Assembly: GCA_005882445.1 (NCBI GenBank)
Contig: VBAN01000386.1
Location: 1-9,890, forward strand
Reading direction: 5' to 3'
From: Candidatus Segetimicrobium genomatis
Lineage (GTDB): Bacteria; Sysuimicrobiota; Sysuimicrobiia; Sysuimicrobiales; Segetimicrobiaceae
Length of the DNA stretch: 9,890 bases
A program made the position numbers and the translations under genes. Below, in pieces: positions 1-6,604 of the stretch. The notes beneath the pieces were generated by a model. It ran no database searches and was not told the origin of the DNA. It saw only the letters and a list, made by a program, of their open reading frames with translations. Each line of letters opens with the position of its first letter. Positions within the stretch are counted from its first letter, which is position 1.

Positions 1-37
1 GTATCCGCGCATCACCCCGCCGGAGCAAGCGTGGCCC

Positions 38-67
38 ATTGTAGCACAGGGCCGGTGAACATGTCAC
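38..67 (-). promoter_or_regulatory. Divergent sigma70-type promoter reading left out of the window
   Basis: On the minus strand there is a -35-like GTGACA (plus positions 67-62), an 18-bp spacer, and a -10 TACAAT (43-38) preceded by TG-C, which makes it an extended -10. Transcription would start near plus position 31 and run left. A GTG-ATG pair on the minus strand (15-10) could begin the gene it serves, but only five codons lie inside the window, so no product can be named. The -35 matches TTGACA at 5 of 6 positions and the -10 matches TATAAT at 5 of 6. This is a motif reading only. Confidence 0.55.
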
Positions 68-102
68 CCTTGGCGACGCGCGACGGGCCGCGCGCCCCGC
101 CG

Positions 103-111
103 TGCTATAAT
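103..111 (+). promoter_or_regulatory. Extended -10 promoter of murJ, probably giving a leaderless mRNA
   Basis: TG-C-TATAAT is a perfect extended -10 element (TG at 103-104, TATAAT at 106-111). No -35 resembling TTGACA lies 16-18 bp upstream, which is acceptable for extended -10 promoters. Only nine bases separate the hexamer from the ATG at 121. With the usual 6-8 nt from the -10 to the first transcribed base, the mRNA would have almost no 5' untranslated region, and no Shine-Dalgarno sequence is visible before that ATG. Confidence 0.6.
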
Positions 112-120
112 GGCGGGCAG

Positions 121-1752
121 ATGTCGACCGGATCCGAGCCGGCTTCGAGTCACCGGCCGTTCGCCGCCGGGGGGCTGGCCCGGGCGGCCGGCGTGATCGC
201 CGCAAGCACCTTGGCCAGCCGCGGCCTCGGGTTGATCCGGGACATCCTGATCGCGGCGCTCTTCGGCGCGACCTCCGCGAAGTCCGCGTTCGTCATCGCG
301 TACTACGTCCCGTTTTTCATCCAGCGCCTGCTGGTGGGGGGCATCCTCAGCATCGTGTTTATTCCCGTGCTCAGCGAGGTCCTCATCAAAGGCGATCCGG
401 AGGAGACCCGGCAGGTCGTCACCAGCACCTTGAATCTGGTGCTGCTCGTCGGCCTGGGCCTGGTGGTGGCCGGCGTCCTCGCCGCTCCGATCCTCGTGCC
501 GATCGCCGCTCCGGGGTATCTGCACACGAACCCCGCGGTGCTGACCACGGCGGTCGACCTCAGCCGTGTGATGTTCGTGTCCATGGTCTTCCTCGCGCTC
601 TCAGGGTTCCTCACCGGATTCCTCAACGCCCACCACCGGTTTGCCGTCCCGGCGCTCGCCCCGGTCGTCTTCAACGCGGTCATCATCGGCGGCGTCCTGA
701 CGCTGAGCCGGGCGCAGGGCATCCGCGGGGTGGCCCTCAGCTTTCTCCTCGGGTGGGCGGCGCAGTTCGCGGTGCAGCTCCCGGCGGCCCGCCGGGAAGG
801 GCTGCGCTGGGGCACGACGCTGAACCTCCGGCACCCGGGGATCCGGGAGATGGGCCGCCTCGCCATCCCGGCGATGCTCGGGCTCGCCATCATCGAGATC
901 AACTCGAATGTGGCCCGGTTCTTTGCCTCGTTCCTTCCGCCTCAACCGGCCGTCGATTATGTCGCGGTGCTCGACTACGCGTTCACCATCAACCAGGCCC
1001 CCGTGGGCATCTTTGCGCTCTCGCTGGCCACCGCCCTCTTTCCCACGATGTCGCGCCGCGCCGTCGAGGGGGCCGCGCTGCTCCGTGAGACGACGTCGCT
1101 GGGGCTGCGCGGCATCCTCTTCACCATGGTGCCCATGATGGCGGTGATGCTGGCGCTGAGCGACCCTCTCGTCCGGGTGATCTTCCAGCGGGGCGCGTTC
1201 GCCCCGGCGGCCACCCACGCGGTCGCGCTCGGCCTCGTGGGGTTTGCCGTGGGCAGCGTGCCGTACGCCGCCTACTATGTCGTCACCCGGACCTTCTACG
1301 CCCTGCACGATACCCGCACGCCGGTGCGCGTCGGCGTCTATATGATCGCGCTGAACGCGGCCGCCGATCTGGTGCTGATGCAGTGGCTCGGCCATACCGG
1401 GATCGCCCTGGCCACCTCGCTCGTGGCGTTTGCCAACGTGGGGTGGTTGTTGGTCATTCTGCGCCGGCGCCTGGGGCGGTTCGACGGCGCGGCGATCCTC
1501 GGCACCGGGGTCCGGACCGTGCTCGCGGGGGCTGTCCTGGCGCTGGTCTCCCTGGGTACATTACAGGCAGCGGGACGGGTGGTGAACCCGGCCCGGTTTT
1601 CAGGGGCGGCGCTCCAACTGGCGGCCGCGCTCGCCGCGGGGGCGGTCGCGTACCTCGGCGCGTGCGCCCTGCTGGGCGTGCAGGAACTGGCGCTCCTCGG
1701 CGCGTTGCTCCGCCGCGGCCGGGCCAGGCGTCCCCCCGCCGGCTTGCCTTGA
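121..1752 (+). CDS. murJ: MurJ/MviN-family lipid II flippase (543 aa)
   Basis: Integral inner-membrane protein of the MOP superfamily that moves lipid-linked peptidoglycan precursor (lipid II) to the outer face of the membrane. The chain is almost wholly hydrophobic, with many membrane segments, as expected for the ~14-helix family, and the length is typical. Family signatures are the N-terminal SRGLGLIRD (residues 33-41, whose two arginines align with E. coli R18 and R24), a central APVGIFALSLATALFPTMSR and a later FYALHDTRTPVRVG. ATG 121 is chosen because the family's first helix follows shortly after it and a perfect -10 sits just upstream. A frame open to GTG 31 adds only unrelated residues. 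Positions aligning by eye with E. coli D39, R52 and E57 read S, Q and G, so this is a divergent member. Its stop lies inside the -35 of the next promoter. Family assignment is secure; lipid II as substrate is inferred from the family. Confidence 0.93.
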   Translation: MSTGSEPASSHRPFAAGGLARAAGVIAASTLASRGLGLIRDILIAALFGATSAKSAFVIAYYVPFFIQRLLVGGILSIVFIPVLSEVLIKGDPEETRQVVTSTLNLVLLVGLGLVVAGVLAAPILVPIAAPGYLHTNPAVLTTAVDLSRVMFVSMVFLALSGFLTGFLNAHHRFAVPALAPVVFNAVIIGGVLTLSRAQGIRGVALSFLLGWAAQFAVQLPAARREGLRWGTTLNLRHPGIREMGRLAIPAMLGLAIIEINSNVARFFASFLPPQPAVDYVAVLDYAFTINQAPVGIFALSLATALFPTMSRRAVEGAALLRETTSLGLRGILFTMVPMMAVMLALSDPLVRVIFQRGAFAPAATHAVALGLVGFAVGSVPYAAYYVVTRTFYALHDTRTPVRVGVYMIALNAAADLVLMQWLGHTGIALATSLVAFANVGWLLVILRRRLGRFDGAAILGTGVRTVLAGAVLALVSLGTLQAAGRVVNPARFSGAALQLAAALAAGAVAYLGACALLGVQELALLGALLRRGRARRPPAGLP

Positions 1753-1778
1753 CAGTGCGAACAGGTGGATGGTAGATT
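1749..1778 (+). promoter_or_regulatory. SigmaA promoter of the hrcA operon
   Basis: A perfect -35 TTGACA (1749-1754) is followed by an 18-bp spacer and TAGATT (1773-1778, 4 of 6 matches to TATAAT). The murJ stop codon TGA (1750-1752) is embedded in the -35. The predicted start near 1785 puts the CIRCE operator at about +9 to +35, the usual place for HrcA to block transcription. Confidence 0.75.
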
Positions 1779-1793
1779 GAACCCAACGCGAGG

Positions 1794-1820
1794 CTAGCAC
1801 TCTACGTCCTCGAGTGCTAA
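1794..1820 (+). promoter_or_regulatory. CIRCE heat-shock operator (HrcA binding site)
   Basis: Inverted repeat CTAGCACTC (1794-1802), a nine-base spacer, and GAGTGCTAA (1812-1820). The consensus is TTAGCACTC-N9-GAGTGCTAA, so 17 of 18 arm positions match and the spacer length is exact; only the first base differs. HrcA binds this element, and the next gene encodes HrcA, so the operon is expected to be autorepressed and induced when heat stress occupies the GroE chaperonin. In the mRNA the palindrome ends two bases before the hrcA ribosome binding site. Confidence 0.96.
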
Positions 1821-1822
1821 AC

Positions 1823-1828
1823 GAGGAG
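1823..1828 (+). promoter_or_regulatory. Shine-Dalgarno site that fixes the hrcA start
   Basis: GAGGAG lies six bases upstream of GTG 1835. It decides against the in-frame GTG at 1814, which lies inside the CIRCE right arm and has no ribosome site upstream. Confidence 0.7.
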
Positions 1829-1834
1829 ACCGGG

Positions 1835-2857
1835 GTGCCCGAGCTCGACACGCGAAAGCGCGAGATCCTCAGAATCATCATCGATGACTACGTTCTGACG
1901 GCCGAGCCGATCGGCAGCGAGGCGGTCTCCGCCCGCCACCGGCTGGGGGTCAGCCCCGCGACGGTGCGCAACGAAATGGCCGGCCTCGAGGAGCTGGGCT
2001 ACCTCCGCCAGCCGCACACGTCGGCGGGGCGGGTCCCGACCGAGCAGGCCTACCGGGTATACGTGGACTCGATGCTCGGGGAGGAGCACCTCCCATCGTG
2101 GGAGCGCGCCCGCATTCGCCGAACGCTCTTCGGCGTCCAGCCCGAGCGGACCGTCGAGCAGGCGGCGCACGCGCTCGCGTCCGTGACCAACTTCGCCGCG
2201 GTCGCGGCGTCGGTGACCACCGGGGAAACCCGGATCCGGCATCTGCAGCTGGTTCCCCTCACGCCGCGGCGCGTGCTCGTGGTCGCGGTGACCGACGAGG
2301 GCGTGTTCGAAGGGACCACGGCGGAGTTCGCGACGCCAATCCAGCCCGACGATCTCGACCGCCTCTCCCATGAGATCAGCCGCCGGATCGGCGGGATGTT
2401 GCTGCACGACCTCACCCCGCGCACGCTCGACGCCGTCATCGGGGACGCGGCCCGCCACCAGCGTGTGGTCGACGAGGTCGCCCGGCTGCTCCGGGAGCAC
2501 CTCACCCAGACCCCGGGACCGGTCTACTCGGAGGGGAAGGCCAACATCCTCAAGCAGCCCGAGTTCCAGGATGTCCGGCGCGCGCAGCCGGTGCTCTCGG
2601 CGCTGGAGCAGAGGGACGTGGTGGTGGAACTGCTCCGCCCCGGATCCGAGGAGGACCGCGTCCGGATCACGATCGGTCGGGAGAACAAGCGCGAAGAGAT
2701 GAAGGAGTGCAGCGTGATCACGGCCACCTATTTCGTCGGCGACCGCCCGGCGGGCGTGGTCGGGATCGTGGGTCCCACCCGCATGCAGTACGGAAAGGTG
2801 ATCAGCCTCCTCTCGTTCCTGGCCGACAGCCTCGCCGAGGCCATCGGTCAGCCGTAA
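1835..2857 (+). CDS. hrcA: Heat-inducible transcription repressor HrcA (340 aa)
   Basis: DNA-binding repressor of the class I heat-shock regulon. The N-terminal winged helix spans about residues 1-75 and includes PATVRNEMAGLEELGYL (41-57) and HTSAGRVPTEQAYRVYVD (61-78), both hallmarks of HrcA. The rest is the GAF-like and dimerisation region, ending with the conserved GVVGIVGPTRMQYGKVISL. Length is normal for the family and the frame is intact. GTG 1835 is chosen because GAGGAG sits six bases upstream; starting at GTG 1814 would add seven residues from within CIRCE. It is preceded by a sigmaA promoter and CIRCE, and followed 12 bases later by dnaJ, implying one transcript. Identification is firm from motifs and operator together. 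Confidence 0.97.
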   Translation: MPELDTRKREILRIIIDDYVLTAEPIGSEAVSARHRLGVSPATVRNEMAGLEELGYLRQPHTSAGRVPTEQAYRVYVDSMLGEEHLPSWERARIRRTLFGVQPERTVEQAAHALASVTNFAAVAASVTTGETRIRHLQLVPLTPRRVLVVAVTDEGVFEGTTAEFATPIQPDDLDRLSHEISRRIGGMLLHDLTPRTLDAVIGDAARHQRVVDEVARLLREHLTQTPGPVYSEGKANILKQPEFQDVRRAQPVLSALEQRDVVVELLRPGSEEDRVRITIGRENKREEMKECSVITATYFVGDRPAGVVGIVGPTRMQYGKVISLLSFLADSLAEAIGQP

Positions 2858-3918
<1,061 letters not shown>

Positions 3919-3950
3919 GGGTTCGGGGGGCCGCGCGACGGCGGCGCGGG

Positions 3951-4898
3951 GTGCCGCGCCGGCCCAGCCGCGCGGGGGCTACGCGCTGGGCGGAACTCCG
4001 CGTCATCACCTCTCCCGACGCTGCGGACGCGGTCGCGGCGATGCTGTGGGACCTCCGCGTCGGGGGCGTCGCCGAAGATCGGCTGTCGCCGGCTGCCGTC
4101 CGCCTGCGGTGCTACCTCCCGCCGTCGCGGGCGCGGGCGGTCGCGCTGCGCCTGCTGCGGGCCCGGGTGCGGGGACTCGCCCGGTACGGTCTCGATCCCG
4201 GCCGATCCTCGGTGACCTGCCGGACGGTCGAGATCGGCAAGTGGGCCCGGGCGTGGCGGAAGGCCGTGCGGCCCGTGCACCTCGGCCGGCTGATCATTGC
4301 CCCCACCTGGGTGCGCCTTCCCCCGCGCCCCGGCCGGATCGTCGTCCGGATCGATCCGGGGATGGCGTTCGGCAGCGGGGCGCATCCCAGCACGCGGCTG
4401 TGCCTTCGCGCCCTCCTCCGCTACCTTCGCCCCGCCGACCGCGCGCGCGGGACGGTCGCCGACGTCGGCACCGGTTCGGGCGTCCTCGCCATCGCCGCCG
4501 CGCGTCTCGGAGCCGCCCGCGTGCGGGCGCGGGACATCGATCCTGAGGCCGTGGCGATCGCCCGCGCGAACGTGCGGGCGAACGGCGTCGCCGGCAGGGT
4601 GTCGGTGGTCCGCGGCTCCGGGGTGGGAGATTCGCCGCTCCCGGCCACCCTCATCGTGGCCAACATCATCGCCGATACGATCATCCCGATGCTGCCCGAA
4701 GTCCGCGCACGGCTGGCGCCCGGAGGGGTCTTCATCGGCTCCGGCATCGTTGCGGACCGGTTGGATGAGGTCCTTGCCGCGGCCGGCGCCTGCGCGTTCC
4801 GGAGGGTGGAGGTCCTCGCCTCCGGGGAGTGGCGCGCCGTGGTCCTTGCCGCCCGTGATTCAGACCGCCGCCTTGAGGTTCATGGCCGGGCGTGTTAA
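3951..4898 (+). CDS. prmA: Ribosomal protein L11 methyltransferase PrmA (about 315 aa)
   Basis: SAM-dependent enzyme that trimethylates ribosomal protein L11. The N-terminal L11-recognition domain begins at WAELRVITSPDAADAV. The catalytic domain carries the PrmA signature DPGMAFGSGAHPS (about residues 135-147), the SAM-binding DVGTGSGVLAIAAA (from 171) and the motif-IV-like VANIIAD (N at 238). It ends with the family's SGEW-plus-hydrophobic tail and a short extra basic end. The start is uncertain. GTG 3951 gives a normal length, while TTG 3915, which overlaps the dnaJ stop, adds 12 arginine-rich residues; neither has a good ribosome site. Adjacency to dnaJ, in the common hrcA-(grpE-dnaK)-dnaJ-prmA order, suggests co-transcription, with translation perhaps coupled to the end of dnaJ. 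Confidence 0.93.
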   Translation: MPRRPSRAGATRWAELRVITSPDAADAVAAMLWDLRVGGVAEDRLSPAAVRLRCYLPPSRARAVALRLLRARVRGLARYGLDPGRSSVTCRTVEIGKWARAWRKAVRPVHLGRLIIAPTWVRLPPRPGRIVVRIDPGMAFGSGAHPSTRLCLRALLRYLRPADRARGTVADVGTGSGVLAIAAARLGAARVRARDIDPEAVAIARANVRANGVAGRVSVVRGSGVGDSPLPATLIVANIIADTIIPMLPEVRARLAPGGVFIGSGIVADRLDEVLAAAGACAFRRVEVLASGEWRAVVLAARDSDRRLEVHGRAC

Positions 4899-4901
4899 GA
4901 T
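4873..4901 (+). promoter_or_regulatory. Probable promoter of mgsA
   Basis: TTGAGG (4873-4878), a 17-bp spacer and TAAGAT (4896-4901), with TG-T just before the -10 (extended -10). Each hexamer matches the consensus at 4 of 6 positions. The -10 begins at the prmA stop codon TAA (4896-4898). Transcription from about 4908 would give a ~104-nt leader ahead of mgsA. This is moderate evidence from motifs only. Confidence 0.45.
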
Positions 4902-4948
4902 GCTCACGGAAGCAGCCACGGTGAGGGCTGCCGAGGAATGCCGGCCAC

Positions 4949-4986
4949 GAAGCCTTCGGGGGGCGGACCGTCCTGCCGGGGGCTTC
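4949..4986 (+). repeat. Nested inverted repeat in the mgsA leader
   Basis: An outer arm GAAGCC (4949-4954) pairs with GGCTTC (4981-4986). Inside, GGCGGA (4962-4967) can pair with TCC-T-GCC (4971-4977) with one bulge. The structure ends ten bases before the mgsA ribosome site. A short T run (ATTTTCT) follows four bases later, so it could be a weak terminator for the dnaJ-prmA transcript or a leader structure of mgsA; the sequence does not decide. Confidence 0.35.
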
Positions 4987-5011
4987 ACCATTTTCTGGAA
5001 GGAGCAGGCGC

Positions 5012-5488
5012 ATGAACGCCAGTCGAAACCCGATCGAAGCGTGGAGTAGCGACCCCTCGCCGGGGCCACGCAAACGGATCGCCCTCGTGGCGCACGACGA
5101 GAAGAAGAACGATCTCCTGGAATGGGCCCGGTTCAACAGGCTCTTACTGCAACACCACGACCTGTACGCCACGGACTCCACGGGCCGGCTGCTGGAACGC
5201 GAACTCGGTATCGAGGTCACGAAGCTGCACAGCGGACCGTTGGGCGGGGATCAGCAGATCGGCGCGAAGATCGCGACGGGGGAGATCGATTTCCTCGTGT
5301 TCTTCTGGGACCCGCTGCAGTCGCACCCCCACGATCCCGACGTGCGCGCGCTGTTGCGGGTGGCGGTCGTTTGGAACGTCCCGGTCGCGTGCAATCGCGC
5401 CTCCGCCGATTTCATGATTTCGTCTCCGCTGATGCGCGAGCCCTACCAGCGGATCATTCCGCCGCACGAGCGTGCAGCCGTGGACTAG
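5012..5488 (+). CDS. mgsA: Methylglyoxal synthase (158 aa)
   Basis: Cytosolic enzyme converting dihydroxyacetone phosphate to methylglyoxal and phosphate, an overflow bypass of lower glycolysis. Motifs align with E. coli MgsA at an offset of nine: [10 protein letters not shown] (H28, D29, K32), [11 protein letters not shown] with the catalytic aspartate at D80 (E. coli D71), FFWDPL (D100), and HDPD (H107, D110). The phosphate-loop segment reads ATDSTG (53-58) instead of the usual ATGTTG, that is Gly to Asp and Thr to Ser, an uncommon variation in an otherwise complete active site. The N-terminus is about nine residues longer than in E. coli. ATG 5012 is supported by GGAAGGAG seven bases upstream, the best ribosome site in the window. 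It lies 113 bases after prmA with its own probable promoter and ends tail to tail with the DUF1326 gene. Confidence 0.95.
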   Translation: MNASRNPIEAWSSDPSPGPRKRIALVAHDEKKNDLLEWARFNRLLLQHHDLYATDSTGRLLERELGIEVTKLHSGPLGGDQQIGAKIATGEIDFLVFFWDPLQSHPHDPDVRALLRVAVVWNVPVACNRASADFMISSPLMREPYQRIIPPHERAAVD

Positions 5489-6114
5489 CGGATTCGCCCG
5501 CTCTGGTTCAGATGGATTTCACACCAGTGCGCGTAGCTGTCCTTGAGCTCCATCGCCACGTTTCCTGAGGAAGACGACCATCCCCGCCCGCATTCGTTTT
5601 GGCCGTACTCGAATCCGTTCGGCAGGACGATCCCCACCCGGTGCTCCTTGCCCGTCACCGGGTTGAGGATCGGCTGGCCGCGCCCCGCGGCGGCGCTTCC
5701 CGCCTTGCAGTTCGCCGTCCGGGCGCTCATGTCCAGATCGATCGTGATGTCCGCGTAAATCGGGTCGTGGATTTTCTCGCACATGGCCGCATAAACGGCA
5801 AAGTGGGTCACCAGGCCGTCGGTTTCCTTCCCGGTCATGATGCTGAGGATCGCCTGCCGCTGCGCGTCATTCGCCCGCGTGTCGATGATGGGCTGCATGG
5901 TCCCCTTCCCCTGATGAACGGCGCCGGGCCACGCGGCGGCGAACGCCAGGCTCAGCCCATCGAGCCGCGTGGCGCCGAAGGAACCCTTGTCGATCTTGAG
6001 AAAGATGACCGCTGTGCAGTTGCCGTAGGTCGGCAGGGCGTTGAACTGACATGGACACCCGTAGGCGCAGTTGCAGTTGGCAAACTCTTTTCCGTGAATC
6101 TCCCACTTGACCAC
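5485..6114 (-). CDS. DUF1326 domain-containing protein (209 aa)
   Basis: The function of this family is not established. The protein opens with the family hallmark, a cysteine cluster [11 protein letters not shown] (C14, C16, C20, C22) followed by C33, then [21 protein letters not shown] and an [15 protein letters not shown] stretch, all typical of DUF1326. The clustered cysteines suggest metal or redox chemistry, but that is inference. No signal peptide or membrane segment is evident, so it is probably cytosolic. GTG at 6114 is chosen because GGGAGGA lies six bases upstream on the minus strand and the conserved start (W-E-I-x-G) follows at once. It is divergent from carA and convergent with mgsA, overlapping it by 4 bp. 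No recognisable partner gene is adjacent, and I found no convincing promoter for it. Confidence 0.88.
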   Translation of the reverse strand: MVKWEIHGKEFANCNCAYGCPCQFNALPTYGNCTAVIFLKIDKGSFGATRLDGLSLAFAAAWPGAVHQGKGTMQPIIDTRANDAQRQAILSIMTGKETDGLVTHFAVYAAMCEKIHDPIYADITIDLDMSARTANCKAGSAAAGRGQPILNPVTGKEHRVGIVLPNGFEYGQNECGRGWSSSSGNVAMELKDSYAHWCEIHLNQSGRIR

Positions 6115-6134
6115 AACGCGTCCTCCCTATCTCC

Positions 6135-6155
6135 CGCGCCGGCCTTTCCGGCGCG
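6135..6155 (-). repeat. GC-rich hairpin just upstream of the DUF1326 ribosome site
   Basis: A perfect 8-bp inverted repeat, CGCGCCGG and CCGGCGCG, surrounds a five-base loop, AAAGG on the minus strand. It ends seven bases upstream of the GGGAGGA ribosome site. It lacks a T run on either strand, so it is not an ordinary intrinsic terminator. It may stabilise or regulate the DUF1326 mRNA leader; that is inference. Confidence 0.45.
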
Positions 6156-6313
6156 CGGTCGCTGTCCTTCCGGGCCCGCCTGCGGCGCAAAGCCGATCGA
6201 TGCGTGGAGTAGAGCAACGGGACGGTGAGACGCTTCACTGCTGATTCGCCCGCGCTCCCTGCGCCTCCTACCACGAGGGCGCCGGGGGCGTGCGATGCCC
6301 CCCGGATCGCCCC

Positions 6314-6341
6314 TTGCAATTCCCTGCGGACGCGCTACAAT
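6314..6341 (+). promoter_or_regulatory. Upstream carAB-region promoter P1
   Basis: TTGCAA (6314-6319), a 16-bp spacer and TACAAT (6336-6341, 5 of 6 matches). The -10 and its flanks share the string GCTAYAATGG with the promoters at both ends of the murJ upstream region, which raises confidence. Transcription would begin near 6348 and run into the hairpin leader and terminator that follow. Confidence 0.6.
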
Positions 6342-6347
6342 GGGGAA

Positions 6348-6441
6348 TCGAAGCGGACCATTAACGATCTCCGGGAGGGATCGATGGGACGCGCGGAACT
6401 CGCGTGTGATTTCGGGGAGCCTGCCGGGCTCCCTTTTGCTT
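6348..6441 (+). ncRNA. Candidate carAB leader attenuator or small RNA (about 94 nt, three hairpins)
   Basis: Between P1 and the terminator, three consecutive hairpins can form: CGATC/GATCG (6365-6383), ACGCG/CGCGT (6389-6405) and the terminator stem (6415-6433). GGGAG in the first hairpin (6373-6377) is identical to the start of the terminator's left arm, so either could pair with CTCCC at 6429-6433. That mutually exclusive pairing is what attenuators use. The first hairpin also contains a purine-rich ribosome-like site (GGGAGGG) ahead of ATG 6384. I do not recognise a known riboswitch. Its core TCCGGGAGG resembles the PyrR-binding consensus UCCNGNGAGG less one base, but the flanking positions do not match. 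Alternatives are a stand-alone small RNA or an unrelated short transcript. Confidence 0.4.
6414..6441 (+). terminator. Intrinsic terminator upstream of carA
   Basis: GGGAGCC (6415-6421), loop TGCCG and GGCTCCC (6427-6433) form a perfect 7-bp GC-rich stem, followed directly by TTTTGCTT (6434-6441). The T run lies only on the plus-strand exit side, so it stops rightward transcription. The only rightward promoter seen between DUF1326 and this point is P1, so it acts on that transcript and would keep P1 from reaching carA unless overridden. Confidence 0.75.
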
Positions 6442-6523
6442 GTCCCGCAACGCCTCTCGGCCGCCCGTCGCCCGGGCCGGCCCGCCCCGGGCGTCAGCCG
6501 GCCCGTTCCGGCGGCGCGGCCCA

Positions 6524-6562
6524 CTTGCATTTTTATGAAGCAACTCTGTATAATTATGTATA
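6524..6562 (+). promoter_or_regulatory. Tandem ARG-box-like operator (putative ArgR site) over P2
   Basis: Two 18-bp imperfect palindromes separated by 3 bp. Box 1 (6524-6541) is CTTGCATTTTTATGAAGC and box 2 (6545-6562) is TCTGTATAATTATGTATA. Against the enterobacterial ARG consensus wnTGAATwwwwATTCAnw they match 11 and 13 of 16 specified positions. The 21-bp start-to-start spacing is the one used by paired ARG boxes in E. coli. Box 1 covers the -35 and box 2 the -10, ideal for repression. Both lack the second-half TC. No argR gene is in the window, so binding is inferred. Confidence 0.5.
6525..6554 (+). promoter_or_regulatory. Proximal carAB promoter P2
   Basis: TTGCAT (6525-6530), an 18-bp spacer and a perfect TATAAT (6549-6554), in an AT-rich island within very GC-rich sequence. 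The start would be near 6561, giving a leader of about 44 nt before the carA GTG. It lies downstream of the terminator and is covered entirely by two ARG-box-like palindromes. Confidence 0.75.
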
Positions 6563-6604
6563 CCCGCGGCGGGCGCCCCACTACCGCGGCCGGGGGAGGG
6601 CGGC

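Noticed and set aside
31..120. Upstream extension of murJ to GTG 31
   Set aside because: It would translate through the murJ -10 element and add 30 residues unlike the family; no ribosome site is visible.
6115..6313. Promoter for the DUF1326 gene on the minus strand
   Set aside because: TTGCTC-like and CTACTC-like strings exist but no pair with acceptable hexamers and spacing was found.
6365..6383. Canonical PyrR-binding element
   Set aside because: The core TCCGGGAGG is one base short of UCCNGNGAGG and the flanking consensus positions do not match, so it is noted only as a resemblance.
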